From NCBI GenBank assembly GCA_049999725.1, contig JBNGIS010020321.1:1-45973 (forward strand): a stretch of DNA of 45,973 bases, given 5' to 3'. The first letter of the stretch is position 1, and every line of letters begins with the position of its first letter. Shown piece after piece: positions 1 to 10,999 of this stretch. This stretch comes from Haplomitrium mnioides (taxonomy: Eukaryota > Marchantiophyta > Haplomitriopsida > Calobryales). A program made the position numbers and the translations under genes. A model generated the notes under the pieces. That model was not told the origin of the DNA and did not search any database. It worked only from the letters and a program-made list of their open reading frames with translations.

Positions 1-207
1 TCAATCATGCTTGTTGAAACGGCCAAAAACAAATCCAAAAAACTCATGTACTTTTAAAAAAAAAATAAACCTCGTTTTTTATGTTTTTGAATTCAAAAAT
101 CAGAAATTTTCCCAAAGAAAGGTTCCTATTTGGAGTAGCCTATTCTTGGTTCACAGTAGTGGCTATTAATGATGATAAGTGAAACTAACTAACAAGTCAT
201 AAATTTT
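1..207. other. AT-rich left flank, nothing recognised
   Basis: The sequence is AT-rich with A and T runs. Neither strand gives a convincing reading frame and no repeat motif is visible. It differs sharply in composition from the GC-richer retroelement that starts at about 208. The last bases (202-207, aatttt) also occur at 34800-34805 beyond the third LTR, which could be an insertion-site duplication but is weak in AT-rich DNA. Confidence 0.5.
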
Positions 208-1005
208 CAGCCAGCGAATTGGGATGCTGATACAGAATTCTTCCTAACAGAAGCAACATTGACACAATTCCTCATTGGTAAGGACAAAAGCACCTCGGGA
301 GTAGCATGAATCCTTTAATGTGTAAGTACAAACATAGCGCATGGATTTATAGAGGAGAACGGGATCAAGGCGGAAGAAGAGAAGCGAGCAATGGTCGCCA
401 GCTAAGGGAGGGGTAACTCTAAAAATTGAATTGAGCAAACGAGATCCCGTGGGTCTTATAGGGATGCGGGAATCAAAGCGTAGTGGGGAGAAAGGAACGC
501 CCACCCAAGCCGAAGCGATCGAAGGAGGAAGAACGGAGCTACAAAGCAAAAAGCCGAAGGCACTTAAGAATGAGGGAGACTACGGAGAATGCTTGTAGAT
601 GCCACACATCAGAAGCACGGATCGGAGACGGGAAGGAGGAGTCGAGATCTTCGTAAGAGTGAGCTAGGCCAAGGAGCGGGGGACGCCTCGATCCTGCAAG
701 CAAGAGATGAGCTCTACAAAGGTCTGATCCCTCCTTTCGAATCCGCAGGTCTTAGCGGAGACGTGGAGTCTCATAAGGGCTCCAAAAGATTCCACGGAAA
801 CGTGGCATCTCCAGAGCGCTTCACGAGATTCTACGGATGATATGGCGGCTCCAAGGAGTTCGCAAGTCTTCACGGGGAGGTGGCGGGCCCCGTAGGACTT
901 AATGGGACTCAACCTTTCTAAATGGGGTACCTAGTTAAGTTGGTTCCGAGAAATCTTTTGACGTGGAGAGCCCACTTAACATGGATATGTTAGGAGGTCC
1001 AAGTA

Positions 1006-1235
1006 GAAGAGCAAGGAGTGCCAAAAGGGTGATATATTGAAGGTCCGGCCAGCGGAAGAGCAAGGATTGCTGAAAGGGTGATCTATCGCAGGTCCGGCTA
1101 GAGGAAGAGAAAGGAATGCCGAAAAGGTGATCTATCGCAGGTCCAACCGGTGGAAGAGCAAGGAGTGCCGAAGAGGTGATTTATCGATGAACCAACCGGA
1201 AGAGCAAGGAGTGCCAAAAGGATGATTTATTGGAG
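1006..1235 (+). repeat. 49-bp tandem repeat, five units
   Basis: Units begin at about 1006, 1055, 1104, 1153 and 1199, each with gaagagcaaggagtgccraa followed by a gtgatyTATyg motif and a tccrrccrg tail. Spacing is 49, 49, 49 and 46. The middle LTR (25903-25925) rejoins inside the last unit after a deletion, so only the final unit survives there. Confidence 0.75.
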
Positions 1236-1519
1236 ATATGAAGAGGACAAGGTGGAAACAAGAGTACAACGGCGACGGTTGAAAGTTCAACAAAGGCGTG
1301 CGAAGGGTGGTTCAAACAGAGCTCTTTGTAGTTCTTATGTCGAGCAGGGTCACAATTTAGCAAAGGGAGCTTCAAGCACGTATTGTTCTTATCACAAGAT
1401 GGCTTCCAAACGACAACAAAGGCACTGTTCTTACTCGGCGAGGGAAGGGCTCTTCGGATGATGTGGTGAGTGCAGGAAGCCCGCAGAAGTTAGCGGAAAC
1501 ATGGACGAATGGGAAAGCC

Positions 1520-1910
1520 CGTGGGTCAACTTCGGAAGGAGGTCAAAGTGACGATTCGCCTACCCCTTGCAAAGCGGAGTTGGACGATACTCTTCGGATG
1601 ACGTGGCGTCCTTGGAAGACTTGAGGGAAGTCAAAGGACACGCGACAGTCAGTCAGAGCCCGTCAGGTCTCGAGTCACAAGCAAGTCAACTTCGGAGAGG
1701 AGTCAAAGCGATAGTCCACTTACCCCGTTGCGGAGTGGAATCGAACGGCATGGCAGCGGATGACGTATCGCTCAGGGATGGTCCGAGGAACCTTTTGGGT
1801 CAGAGCTGGATCAACTACAAAACTGACTCAGTGCGATGGTCAGACTACCCCTCTGCGGGGCAGCGTTGGATGGCGCGGCTCGGAAGGAAGTCAACCTTGA
1901 CATGTGATGA
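1520..1910 (+). repeat. Imperfect approx. 160-bp repeats in LTR/leader
   Basis: Three diverged units begin at about 1525 (gtcaacttcgg), 1685 (gtcaacttcgg) and 1810 (atcaactacaa). They share a gatgacgt core (about 1600 and 1758) and a repeated ctaccc.tgcgg segment. The same organisation is present in the middle LTR at about 26236, 26397 and 26525. A head-to-tail array of this kind is common in long plant LTRs and leaders. Confidence 0.5.
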
Positions 1911-3598
1911 TGAGCGGGGATCCGTGAGAATCTTCGGATGCGAATCTGCTAAGAAACCTTCAGACTCAGGTTCTGCGGGACGCTTCGGAACTTTGTTCCA
2001 CTGAGTTATCTGGACTTGATTCCACGGGAATCTACGGAATCTCAGCCCGCGAGATTTCTTGGACTCTCCGTCTATTACCGTTGTACTTGGCGCCTTTCAA
2101 CGGGACACGTGTCGCAATGTCCGATTCCGAGCCAATGGGATTAACAACCAGTGGGGACATGCGTCGCAACCTCTTATTCTGAGCCCAATGGGATTAACAA
2201 ACTTTCAACGAGAAGGGCTCGGGGGATCAACAGACGCTCAAGGGGTATACATCGAGGGGCTCTGAATTTGATCGGGTTGATGTGCAAGCAAATTAGAGAA
2301 CGTGACAGCGATGTTGAGACAAGGAAATTGCAACAAGGTAAGGCAAGAGTGGGAATCCAGTGAGAAGCTACGTGAAGTGAGTGAACTGGCATTGGGGACA
2401 AGCCGGGGTGGAGGTGGACAGGAGGGGTGTCGAGAATTGTTGGGCGGAGAGCTCTAGAGGCTCGGGCGATCTAGGTGAACTCATCTCCGTAAGTGGACCA
2501 AGAGTGAAGGTGGATCCATACGAAAGTCTAGAAGGGATTATGGCTTGCTGAGAAATCGAGAGAGGTTGCCAAGTGATGAGCTTGGAGTTGTCTCTGTATT
2601 CCTTGTGCGGAAGCATCAACCTAGAGTGCTTGGAGTGCGCTCTGGTGTAATTCTTCATATGGAGTTGAGAGGAGGTGGCTATGTTAGTGCCTGCATACTA
2701 CGGAGAAGACCTGTTGAGGCTCGTGGGTGGAGTGAGCTACTTGCAGCCGGGAAGGCTGTCTTCCAGTGGTGGAAGTTAAAGAAATCCTCTTCTTGCGAGG
2801 GAAGTTGGAAAAGTATCTAGAGAGGGGTGTGTGGGTGTGGATGTTGGAGTGAAGGTGGACAAGTTGTAAGTGATTCAAAAAGGAGAGATCTGTTGGTGAG
2901 ATCAGTCCAAAGGGCCTTCAAGGACTCTATTTCTATTGCAGTACATTGTGTGAAGGGGTTGTACATATGTTTATAGTTAGACTTGCATTCTGCATTTGTA
3001 TTCAAAGGACATTCTAGACTAGGATATATCAGGACTAGTTAAGCAGACCCTGGGGCAACTTTGGAGGGGGAGTCAAGTCCTTTCACACAGTCCTGTGACC
3101 TTGGGGGCTAAGTCTCTCTACTTTTGAACATGTTTTATAGTTAGTAAATAGTTCATATTAGGAAAATTAGGATTCACACTTGTATAAGTTGTTGTGACAA
3201 CCCTGAGAGGGGGAGTCCAGTCCTCTGTGCTTGTTCATTGGTGTAGGTCACAGCACCTTTCTGTCCCCAAAGCATACACAAGCTGGTAGGGTCTCAGATT
3301 TGGATGCTGGGTGTGGTAAATGTGGTCTTAGGATTCATGAATGAATGACTAGAGTGTAATCTGAAGAGAGTGAGTGGTGAACAACATGCTTGTAAGGAAG
3401 GAGAGGATCCTTAGGGCCTCAAAGTGATAATTGGCAAAGGGCCATCTTAGAAAAGAACTTGAAAGCCCTGAATCTGTCCTCCCCTACCTTCAAAGTGGCA
3501 CATGACAAGATTAAAGCCTGAAACAGTGGAGTGGCATGAATTTCTGGCACTAGAAGGAGGGCCAAAGGTTTGGAGAAACCTAAGACCAACTCAAACCC

Positions 3599-5160
3599 AT
3601 GGAAATCACTTTGTGCACTAGAGACTCAAAAGTAGAGTGTGAAAGCCAATTCCGAGAAACAGATCCATTGGGTGTGAGTCTGTTGAGGAAGAGTGGCGAA
3701 TAGAAGGGATTTTTGGGTGGAAATGCAGTAGCCAGTGGAGGGATGGCCAATCTAGTACCTCCTTCTGGGCTTTGAGGCTGATTTAAATACAAATCCTTCA
3801 AGGAACGCCCAAAGGATGACTCGGATGCATGGCTGGATGACCTGGAGAACACTACAACAGCAAATGGCAAAGCCCATGTGAAAATTAGGATCCTGTCATC
3901 AGTTTTGAAGGGAGAAGGTCAGCCCTAGTACAAGGATTTGCCTGATAATATAAAGCAGGCTAGCATGTATTTAAGGTAGCCTTTATTGCAGAATTCCGAA
4001 GGATCGGAGAAGAGACGGAGGCGCTGATCAAGATGGGTCAGCTGAAATTGAAGAAGTAGTCAATGAGGAAATTCCTCCAGCAATTCAAGAAGGCGGCGTG
4101 GAAGCTAAACCCGCTAGCCACTGACGGGATGCTCACGGCGTGGTTCTTGGCAGTTCTACTCAGAGGAATTGAGACTTAGGTGCGCCAGACAGATTCATAA
4201 ACTCCGCAAGAAGCCGTCAATGCAACCCGATCCCACATCAAGGCTGCCATCACCAGTTCCCGCAGGAAGGTGTGGGCCAAATACAATTCCGATGACTCTT
4301 CGGACACCTCAGATAGTGACGGAGAAACGGATGAGAGTTCAAGTCCTCCTCAGAAAGCGAGAATGAGTCTAGTAGCAGCAGCTTAGAGGAGGACCGGTCA
4401 TCTAGAAAAAAGAAGAAGAAGAAGGATCTTAAGAAGAAGAAGCAGGCCAAGGAGGTGAGTCATTGCAAGGGGGCGAACAAGGGAAAATATAGAAAAACTA
4501 AACTCAAACCTGAGGTGAGCAGGAAGCCAAGGGAGAGGGATTGGATTGAAGAGCTCAGCGCTAAGATGGAGGCAATGAACATCCTTTTGGCTGGGATCAA
4601 ACCGGAGGGCAGGTCCTTGCTAACCCCGAGAGTTGGAGTCTGGTGCATTAGATGCAAGCAGCACAGACACTTCCCTCAAGAATGTCCGAATGACAACAAT
4701 GTTGTGCACTACATGAGGGAGGAAGCATGAGAATACGTCAGAGAAGAGGTTGAACATGTCATCGAGGAGGCTCTGGAAACAGTGTATCAAATGAGCGGGG
4801 GGCCTCAGACAATGCTGAGCATGCCCATAGGAGGGAGCTGAGGGCAGGTGAATTAATGGGCTACCAATCGGCCACCCAAGACAACAATCATGGTGTGTTA
4901 GAATTGTGGCCAACCTGGCCAAATTTCCTCCAATTGTCCAGAACCGCAGAAGAGCGATTATGGCCAACCACCTCCCTTGTGCTTCCAGTGCAAGAAGAAG
5001 GGGCATGTGGCTGTTAATTGCCCAATCCAAAAGCCCGATGCACCACTTGGGCCAAGCGTGAATCCTCCTCCCCTCGCAATTGTCAATATGATCACCTTGG
5101 AGACAGAGGAGGAAGCAGAATTACCAAGATGGGAGACTCCCACTTGTGAGGATTGTTTTT
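3599..5160 (+). pseudogene. gag: Degenerate gag of copy A with CCHC knuckles
   Basis: This is the counterpart of copy B gag (28350-29974) but with more stops. The N-terminal part is broken by stops and frameshifts. A Lys-rich segment around 4400-4520 is followed by CIRCKQHRHFPQEC (4644-4685), a perfect C-x2-C-x4-H-x4-C zinc knuckle. A second knuckle at 4896-4937 is damaged by TAG in place of Trp and by Gln at the His position. A third, CFQCKKKGHVAVNC (4980-5021), is perfect. In Ty3/gypsy elements such knuckles are the nucleocapsid part of Gag and bind genomic RNA in the particle. Most gypsy Gags carry one or two, so three is on the high side. Confidence 0.8.
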
Positions 5161-5330
5161 AGGTGGTAACCAAGGCCGGGGCAAAGGCCAAAAAGAGGAG
5201 CCAAAAGAAGTCTGAGCAGAAAGCCAAGAAGGGGGCGGCTCAAGTGACCTCATCCCAAAATGATTTGGATTATCAGAAGGATAATCCAAAATGGTTCTAC
5301 CCGAAGCAACATGACCATGTGAAGAGGTAA

Positions 5331-6665
5331 TTGGAGGCGTTGGAAGCTCTGGAGGAGGAACAAACAGCAAAAGAGACCCTCAAAGAGGTCCGCAAGCTAC
5401 AAGGAGGGACCCAAGAGGTAGGGGCGAAGGTTGCAACTTCGGTAGAGGGGACAAAGCCCAGCCCCTACAACATTCACGCAGATGTGCGGAATTTTCCTAT
5501 TACGGCCACAATGGGCCAACTCATCAAGGATAGCCCATTGTATTGAAGGCAGGTCCGTGAATTGCTGATGGGAGCCAAGAGGAGAAGAAAGCTACCCAAG
5601 GTTGGAGCTCCAATGGATTTGCAGTTGGTTTGTGAAGACAAGGGGGCCCCAGAGATTGACATACAGATTGTGGGGTGCACACTGTCCTTGGTGCCCGTAG
5701 ATGGAAGGGAAGGAGTCAACATTACCGTGGAAGAGACAGCTCATAAGCTGGGACTTACGAAATTCCAGCATATAGCCAAAATTATGAGGCTGGTAGATGG
5801 GTCCCGAGTGAAGCCATTGGGCTCCTTTCTCCAACTACCAACATTCATCAGAGGGAAGGAGTTCAAGCTGAACTATATGGTGATGCGACTTGCCCAAGCG
5901 TCTCCATACCTAGTGCTGATTGGAAGGCCTTAGCTGTATGGAGCTAGAGTTATGCACAACTAGGGGAACTCCACATTGGTGTTCGGCCCAAAAAAATCGA
6001 TAGTCCACTATGGCCCGGTTCCTCATCTAGGGGAAATACAGTCCGAGGTCGAATATGACAGTGAGTTGTCTGAGGAGGAAGAAGATTTAGAGTACCACTA
6101 TTGGGTGCATATGGTGAGTGAGACGACAGAGGAGGATCTGTTGGAAGGGGCTGTGGTGTCCGTAAACCAGATTGAGTTATCCACATACATCGGAACAGAG
6201 CACCAGTGAAGGAATTCCATAGAAGTTTGGACCAGAGATGAGGACATCAGGATCCGAAGGGAAGAGGAGTCCAAAGTGTCTCATCGAATGCGGAAAGCGG
6301 AAACGGGGAGGTCCGAAGAAGCTCCTCGGGAGGAGGGCGGAGTGAGATTGGCCACTCTAATGCTAGCACGGGACAACCGGGGGAGAAACGAGACATGGTT
6401 GGTGCAGGATGACCAACACAAGCAGTTGGTTGTCGGAGAAGGACACACCTTCCACATAGGCTCCCAATTGCCTAGAGAATCAGAGCGGGCTCTCATCAAT
6501 CTCGTGCACAATTTCAGTGACACCTTTGCTTGGAGTCACATGGATTTGAAGGGAGTTCCGAGAGAATTGGGGAAGCATTGGATCGACTTAGAACCAACTA
6601 CAATCCCAATTAGACAAAGGAAATATGAAATGAATCCCCGATTCTCCCTGATGGTAAAGGAGGAC
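5331..6665 (+). pseudogene. pol: Copy A pol, 5' part: protease and start of RT
   Basis: A Glu/Lys-rich stretch (about 5331-5480) leads into a retropepsin-like region at about 5562-5930, with LVPVDGREGVNI at the place of the catalytic Asp loop and LIGRP*LYGA at its C-terminal end (Trp changed to TAG). An in-frame TGA at 5544-5546 is shared with copy B. After an acidic linker (about 6040-6190), the start of RT follows at about 6500-6665, with FSDTFAWSHMDLKG and the RKYEMNP segment that precedes the RT fingers in Ty3/gypsy Pol. The gene is cut at 6665 by the nested element and resumes at 23191 with KLIEADFIYL. In copy B the two halves are contiguous. Confidence 0.8.
6661..6665. repeat. Target-site duplication AGGAC, left copy
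   Basis: AGGAC immediately precedes TGTTAGG at 6666 and is repeated exactly after ...CCTAACA at 23191-23195. The uninterrupted site is seen in copy B at about 31412. Five base pairs is the usual Ty3/gypsy integrase duplication. Confidence 0.85.
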
Positions 6666-6787
6666 TGTTAGGTCTTGAAGTTTAGGGCGTAGGGGGAGGA
6701 GCCTTGTCTTTCGGTTTGTAGTATAGTAATGCCTAACTTCAAGGTCTAAGACACTGGGTTGGGACAAGGTAAAAACTCCCGCTGATA

Positions 6788-6961
6788 GGGCTATCTAGGA
6801 TTACTCTTGGTCGTGGTGGTAGTGAAGTCCACCGGGACACAAGAGATCGTGAGGGTGCTTCTTCCCCCATGATCGGGCTATCACAGGTTACACTTGGTCG
6901 TGGTGGTAGTGAAGTCCACCAGGACGTAAGGGATCGTGAGGGTGCTTCTTTCCCCCAAGAT
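6788..6961 (+). repeat. 87-bp tandem repeat, two units
   Basis: Two units start with gggctatc at 6788 and 6875. Each contains ggtcgtggtggtagtgaagt and ends near gggtgcttctt.ccccca. No coding frame runs convincingly across both units. Confidence 0.75.
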
Positions 6962-8742
6962 TGGCTTAGGACCTGCAAACAACGTATGGCGTACTGGCTT
7001 GTCTTTTGGCTCAGAACTAGTATCTCATAATAGAATTGAAATAAACCAAAAGCGTCTGATTTTATATATGTGCTATAACTTTGAAAAACATATCATGAAA
7101 TCACAGATGTACCACAACACATACACATTCATATAACTTGGGATAGCACTTTATTCAATGAAGAGCTTCACGGTATCAATACAACATCCTTCAAGTTTCA
7201 ACCTTCCTTGGTTCTAACCTCCTCAAATGTATACTCCTATCCTATAACAACCTTCACTAACATCAATGAACGATCTTGCCACAAACATAGACACCAACTG
7301 TCGAGACTACTGTAAACACTTAATTTCATCCAACACTTGAATTGAACAATGGCAGAACAACACAAAACTCTTCACTCACATACAACACAACACATGAATT
7401 TTTTTTCTTCCAATGTTTAGTTTACCTTTGCTACCAGCCCCAAACATCACCTTGGGAAGTAGTCGTGCAACCTTGAACCATCCAAGTACTTGCGCACTTC
7501 TCATACAGACCGTGATTCACTGTCTAGTTCACTACTCCTCATTCATCCATCCTCTTCCACTCTATGCTCTCCCCAACACTTAATCACTACTCCCTTCAAC
7601 ATTGCACTTTAGCTCCTCACTATTCTGAGTAATACTGTCTAGTCTTACATCCACCCTTAATCTCACTTCTTAACCTTCTCTTCTTCTACTTTTAACACCT
7701 TTCCTTGTATCATATATCCTAAATAACACTTCTCTTCAACCTTCTCCACCCAACAAACTTGTATGCTCCTCACTTGTTGTCATCGTCATATAATCTGTTT
7801 ACCGTCTAGGGTCGTAATTCTCGCTGACCCTCCGTCTTTAAACTGGCCAACGGTCAAGTCTCAATTTGAATATCCCAATGCAATCGTGAAATACCAACTT
7901 CCCTTTCCTTCACTTAGCAACGCCTTTGTCCTACCACCTATAGCGATACAAATTTCTTTTTCATAAATTTTTTTCGCTTATATCTTTTTCTTGTTGCAGT
8001 TATGTCTTTAGCTCTCCAACTGATTCCACTGAGCCACCTATACGCTTGCCTTCCTGGGGTAGTCCATGAGTTTCTCCTTTCTCGCGTTGCTTGTATTGCC
8101 ACTCGCCTTCACCAATTTCATGTACCAGGAGGCCTTCTAATCCCGTAGTCGTTGACGAGTTGGTAAGCCTATAAGGTGCTCTCTCTCTCCTCCCACGCGC
8201 GCCTACTGAGCACACTGCCCGCCCACCACTCCTTTCCAAACCAACCCCCTCTTCCACCAAGTGTTCTTGCTCTAAAACTGGGAGTTTATGAAGACTTCTT
8301 TGTATTCTCCTTAGGTTTGCAACAAGAACATTTGGCATAAGAACCAAATGCAGGGGGGATGGCACGACTAGATTTCAAGCTCAAAGCAGATTTGATTGCT
8401 AATATCTAATCTTTGTGGAATGTTGTAGTTTGATTTGCTGATATGTTTTTCACACGTTGATCCTTGACATCCAAGGATTCCATCGACACCTTTGGCACCC
8501 TCTCTTGCCTTCAACGATGCATGCTCTACTCCAAGATACGATGAACTGCTGCTGACTTCTGTTTGTTGGTGCCCTTTGCTTCGAATATCCTACTCTTTGA
8601 GGATGGAGCACAAGCCATGATTCCGCTGCTGATGGCGTCCCATGCCTCGACTATCCCATGCCCTCCGTTGAGGGAGCACAAGCCCTGAATTTCGAATCAA
8701 CAAACTTAGAGGTTTGCTTCTCCCTTTTTTCTTTTCAATCCA

Positions 8743-9183
8743 TTGCTACGTTTTGTTCAGGGCCCATCGGATCGACGACACGAACTCCAACAAGCTTGGG
8801 GCCTGATCGAGTTCCTACTCAACAATTCATCCCTAGCCTAACGAGCTCAATCTACAAGTTAAATTCCCTTGCATTGCATTTCCTCTGGTGGTGCTCTTGT
8901 TACGAACCTTATGCTCATTTGGTGAAGCTGCAAAAGAAATTCATAGCAGGCACAAAAATCTATGCTCGAGAGGACTACTGTCATACAGAAGAGAATCAAG
9001 GGTTCCCTCAATCCTCTGCTACGTTTTGCTCAAGGCCCATTGAATCGGTGACACAAACTCTAGCAAGCTTGGGCCTAATCGAGTTCCTACTCGACGATTC
9101 ATCCCTAGCCTAACGAGCTCAATCTACAAGTTTAATTCCCCTACATTGCATTTCCTCTGTTGGTGCTGCTGTTACGAACCTTA
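8743..9183 (+). repeat. Direct repeat of about 168 bp, two copies 274 bp apart
   Basis: 8743-8911 (tgctacgttttgttca ... gttacgaacctta) recurs at 9017-9183 with scattered substitutions. The about 105 bp between them is unique. The repeat contains gagttcctactc and cctagcctaacgagctc. Function is unknown. Confidence 0.7.
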
Positions 9184-10109
9184 TTCAAACACTGAAATGG
9201 GAGGCAGAAATCCTGCACTAAGGTGAGTGTGGAAAACTCTTGGGGGCAGAAGACCTGTGGGTACCATCTGGTGGGCAGAACTTCAAGGCAAAGCTGCATG
9301 AAAGGCCTCCAACTGACATGAGGAACACAGGGTGTAGATCCAAACGCAAGGTATGGAATTAAACAAAAGGTGGCCTCAATCAAACAGAGGGTGGACACAA
9401 CTCAGCTGAACCGGACGTGCAAGAAGGACAAAACACCAGTTCTGCTCCTGTGACACATCCCCACATCAGCGGATACTAAAACACAATAGATCTGTCAAAA
9501 GACAAGCCAATGGATTCGGGGCTTCTCATGTGAACTTTGCAACATCTGCTTCTGTGACACAGCCCCACAGACGCAGAATTTCTAAACCTGAGCTCTACAA
9601 CAAGAAGATGAAGATTCCTATTGCAGCCATATGATATCGACACCAGCCTGGGATTCAAGGATAGTCGACCTGAAAGCTGAGTGTCAACACCTCTTTTGAC
9701 ACCCTAGACAGAACAGTTTCAAAACTCTGCATTTGCACCAACGTCTTGGCTCTGATCCACATCAACGTTTTTAGCTCTTATTTGCATCAACGATCCTGCT
9801 CTCAACGATTCTGCTCTGTAAACTTGCTTTACGCTCTCTTGCTCCGCCTTGAACCTTCCTCAAGGATCCGTGGGGGCTCCCCTACTGATTCACCTGTTTG
9901 AAGACTCTGTTTTTCTGTAGATTGTAGGTGGTTTTGGTTCAGATTGGCGGATCAGAAGCAGGATCTACCCAACAGTACAACACGGGAGGCCCATGGATAT
10001 CTCTTGCACTAAAATGTGAACAAGACAGGGGGATAAGGAAGCTAGGGGGAAAAATCATGTCGACATAGGAGGAGCAGGCTGCCTCCAATGGATCAAAGAC
10101 CACTTTAGA

Positions 10110-10886
10110 AACCTTGAGTCGGTAGTGAGGTCCTTGGAGGAGCAACTGTCCCAATAGAAAACCACGTCCAACGAGAGACTAGGATCCCTTGAGATAAGAA
10201 TGGCAAAGATAGAAAGTAGGATGGAGGGTCTAACCCTGATTCGAGAGCACCATACCATCGACATCGACGGCCTCAAGTAGGACTTAGAAGAAATGAGAGA
10301 GCAGAACAGAGAGGAGGTGCGGAAACGCATTCTCACCTTGGAACAGAACTACGAACGCGCTAAGGAGGCAATGAACAAGAACAACGCCTCCCAAATGGCC
10401 TTGGAACAGGAACTAAAGCAAACCAAAACCACATGGGCGAATGTGGTCAAGGGCAATTCAACGACTCAAGACACTGTTCAGGCAACAGTAAAGGAACTGA
10501 TGGAGGAGGAGTGGAAACGAAAAGGGCGAGATCTGAACCTCATTGTTCATGGTATCCCGGAAACACCTCAAGAAGACACTCGAATTACAGTCCAGCAACA
10601 TGTCCTGAGCCCATGCAACCTTGGGGACTTGCGCATGGCTTGTAAGAGAATTGGTAGGCCCTCCGACAAAGGCAGACCCATCTTACTACAATTCAAGGAG
10701 GCTACGGACAAGGCAGCCCTCTTGAAATCCAAAAAAGCCCTCAAAGACCAACTCATTTGGATCTATGAAGACCTCTCTCCAGATCAAAGGAAAAACCTCC
10801 CAGTGGAAATACAAAAGATGAAGCATGCATGGACTGAGGGAAACATTGCTGTCATTCGCAGAGGAAGGATGGTAATCCTTAAGTGA
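10110..10886 (+). pseudogene. LINE-ORF1-like coiled-coil RNA-binding protein relic
   Basis: A frame of 197 codons is open from 10293 to the TGA after 10886. In the same frame it extends upstream to about 10110 through two TAG codons, with a likely frameshift near 10110. The upstream part is heptad-rich and predicts a long coiled coil (for example SLEEQLSQ, LEIRMAKIESRMEGL). The C-terminal half contains RDLNLIVHGIPET and YEDLSPDQRK, and ends IRRGRMVILK. That layout, coiled coil followed by an RRM-like NxIVHGxPE domain, is what L1-type ORF1 proteins and related non-LTR elements show. They bind the element RNA and chaperone reverse transcription. No second ORF (endonuclease/RT) is present next to it. 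The assignment is by motif pattern only. Confidence 0.55.
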
Positions 10887-10949
10887 CATTAAGCCCTATG
10901 ACCACAAGACCAGAACATTGTACCGAACGCATATGCCACATAGCATGAT

Positions 10950-10999
10950 ATCGCAGTTTAGACTCTAGATTGACATCGCAGTTTAGACTCTAGATTGAC
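10950..10999 (+). repeat. Perfect 25-bp tandem duplication
   Basis: The 25 bases at 10950-10974 (atcgcagtttagactctaga...) are repeated exactly at 10975-10999, just 3' of the ORF1-like relic. This could be a short tandem in a LINE 3' UTR or a recent slippage event. Confidence 0.85.

Larger units (their letters stand above)
208..3598 (+). repeat. First LTR and untranslated leader of copy A
   Basis: 208-833 matches 34171-34796, and 208-289 plus about 1205-3590 matches 25831-28340, so this stretch is repeated three times in the block. The start of homology follows a purine tract in the other two copies, as expected for an LTR 5' end. The 3' end of the LTR cannot be placed. The third copy stops at 34796, and I see no convincing primer-binding site between 834 and 3598. 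The stretch holds several internal repeats (about 1006-1235, 1525-1900 and 2095-2215) and no supported coding region. Short open frames here are not conserved between copies. Confidence 0.7.

Noticed and set aside
2092-2110. Primer-binding site at tggcgcctttcaacgggac for copy A
   Set aside because: Only the first seven bases fit the tRNA-Asp primer sequence (TGGCGCCGTTGCC). The site lies inside a repeated region and cannot be tied to an LTR end because the third LTR stops earlier.
2059-3005. Small proteins in the leader of copy A
   Set aside because: Frames are short, overlap on both strands and are not kept in the matching part of the middle LTR/leader.
8000-8365. 121-codon - strand gene in the unpaired arm
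   Set aside because: No motif, no splice or start context, and the surrounding sequence has no related coding. I could not support it.
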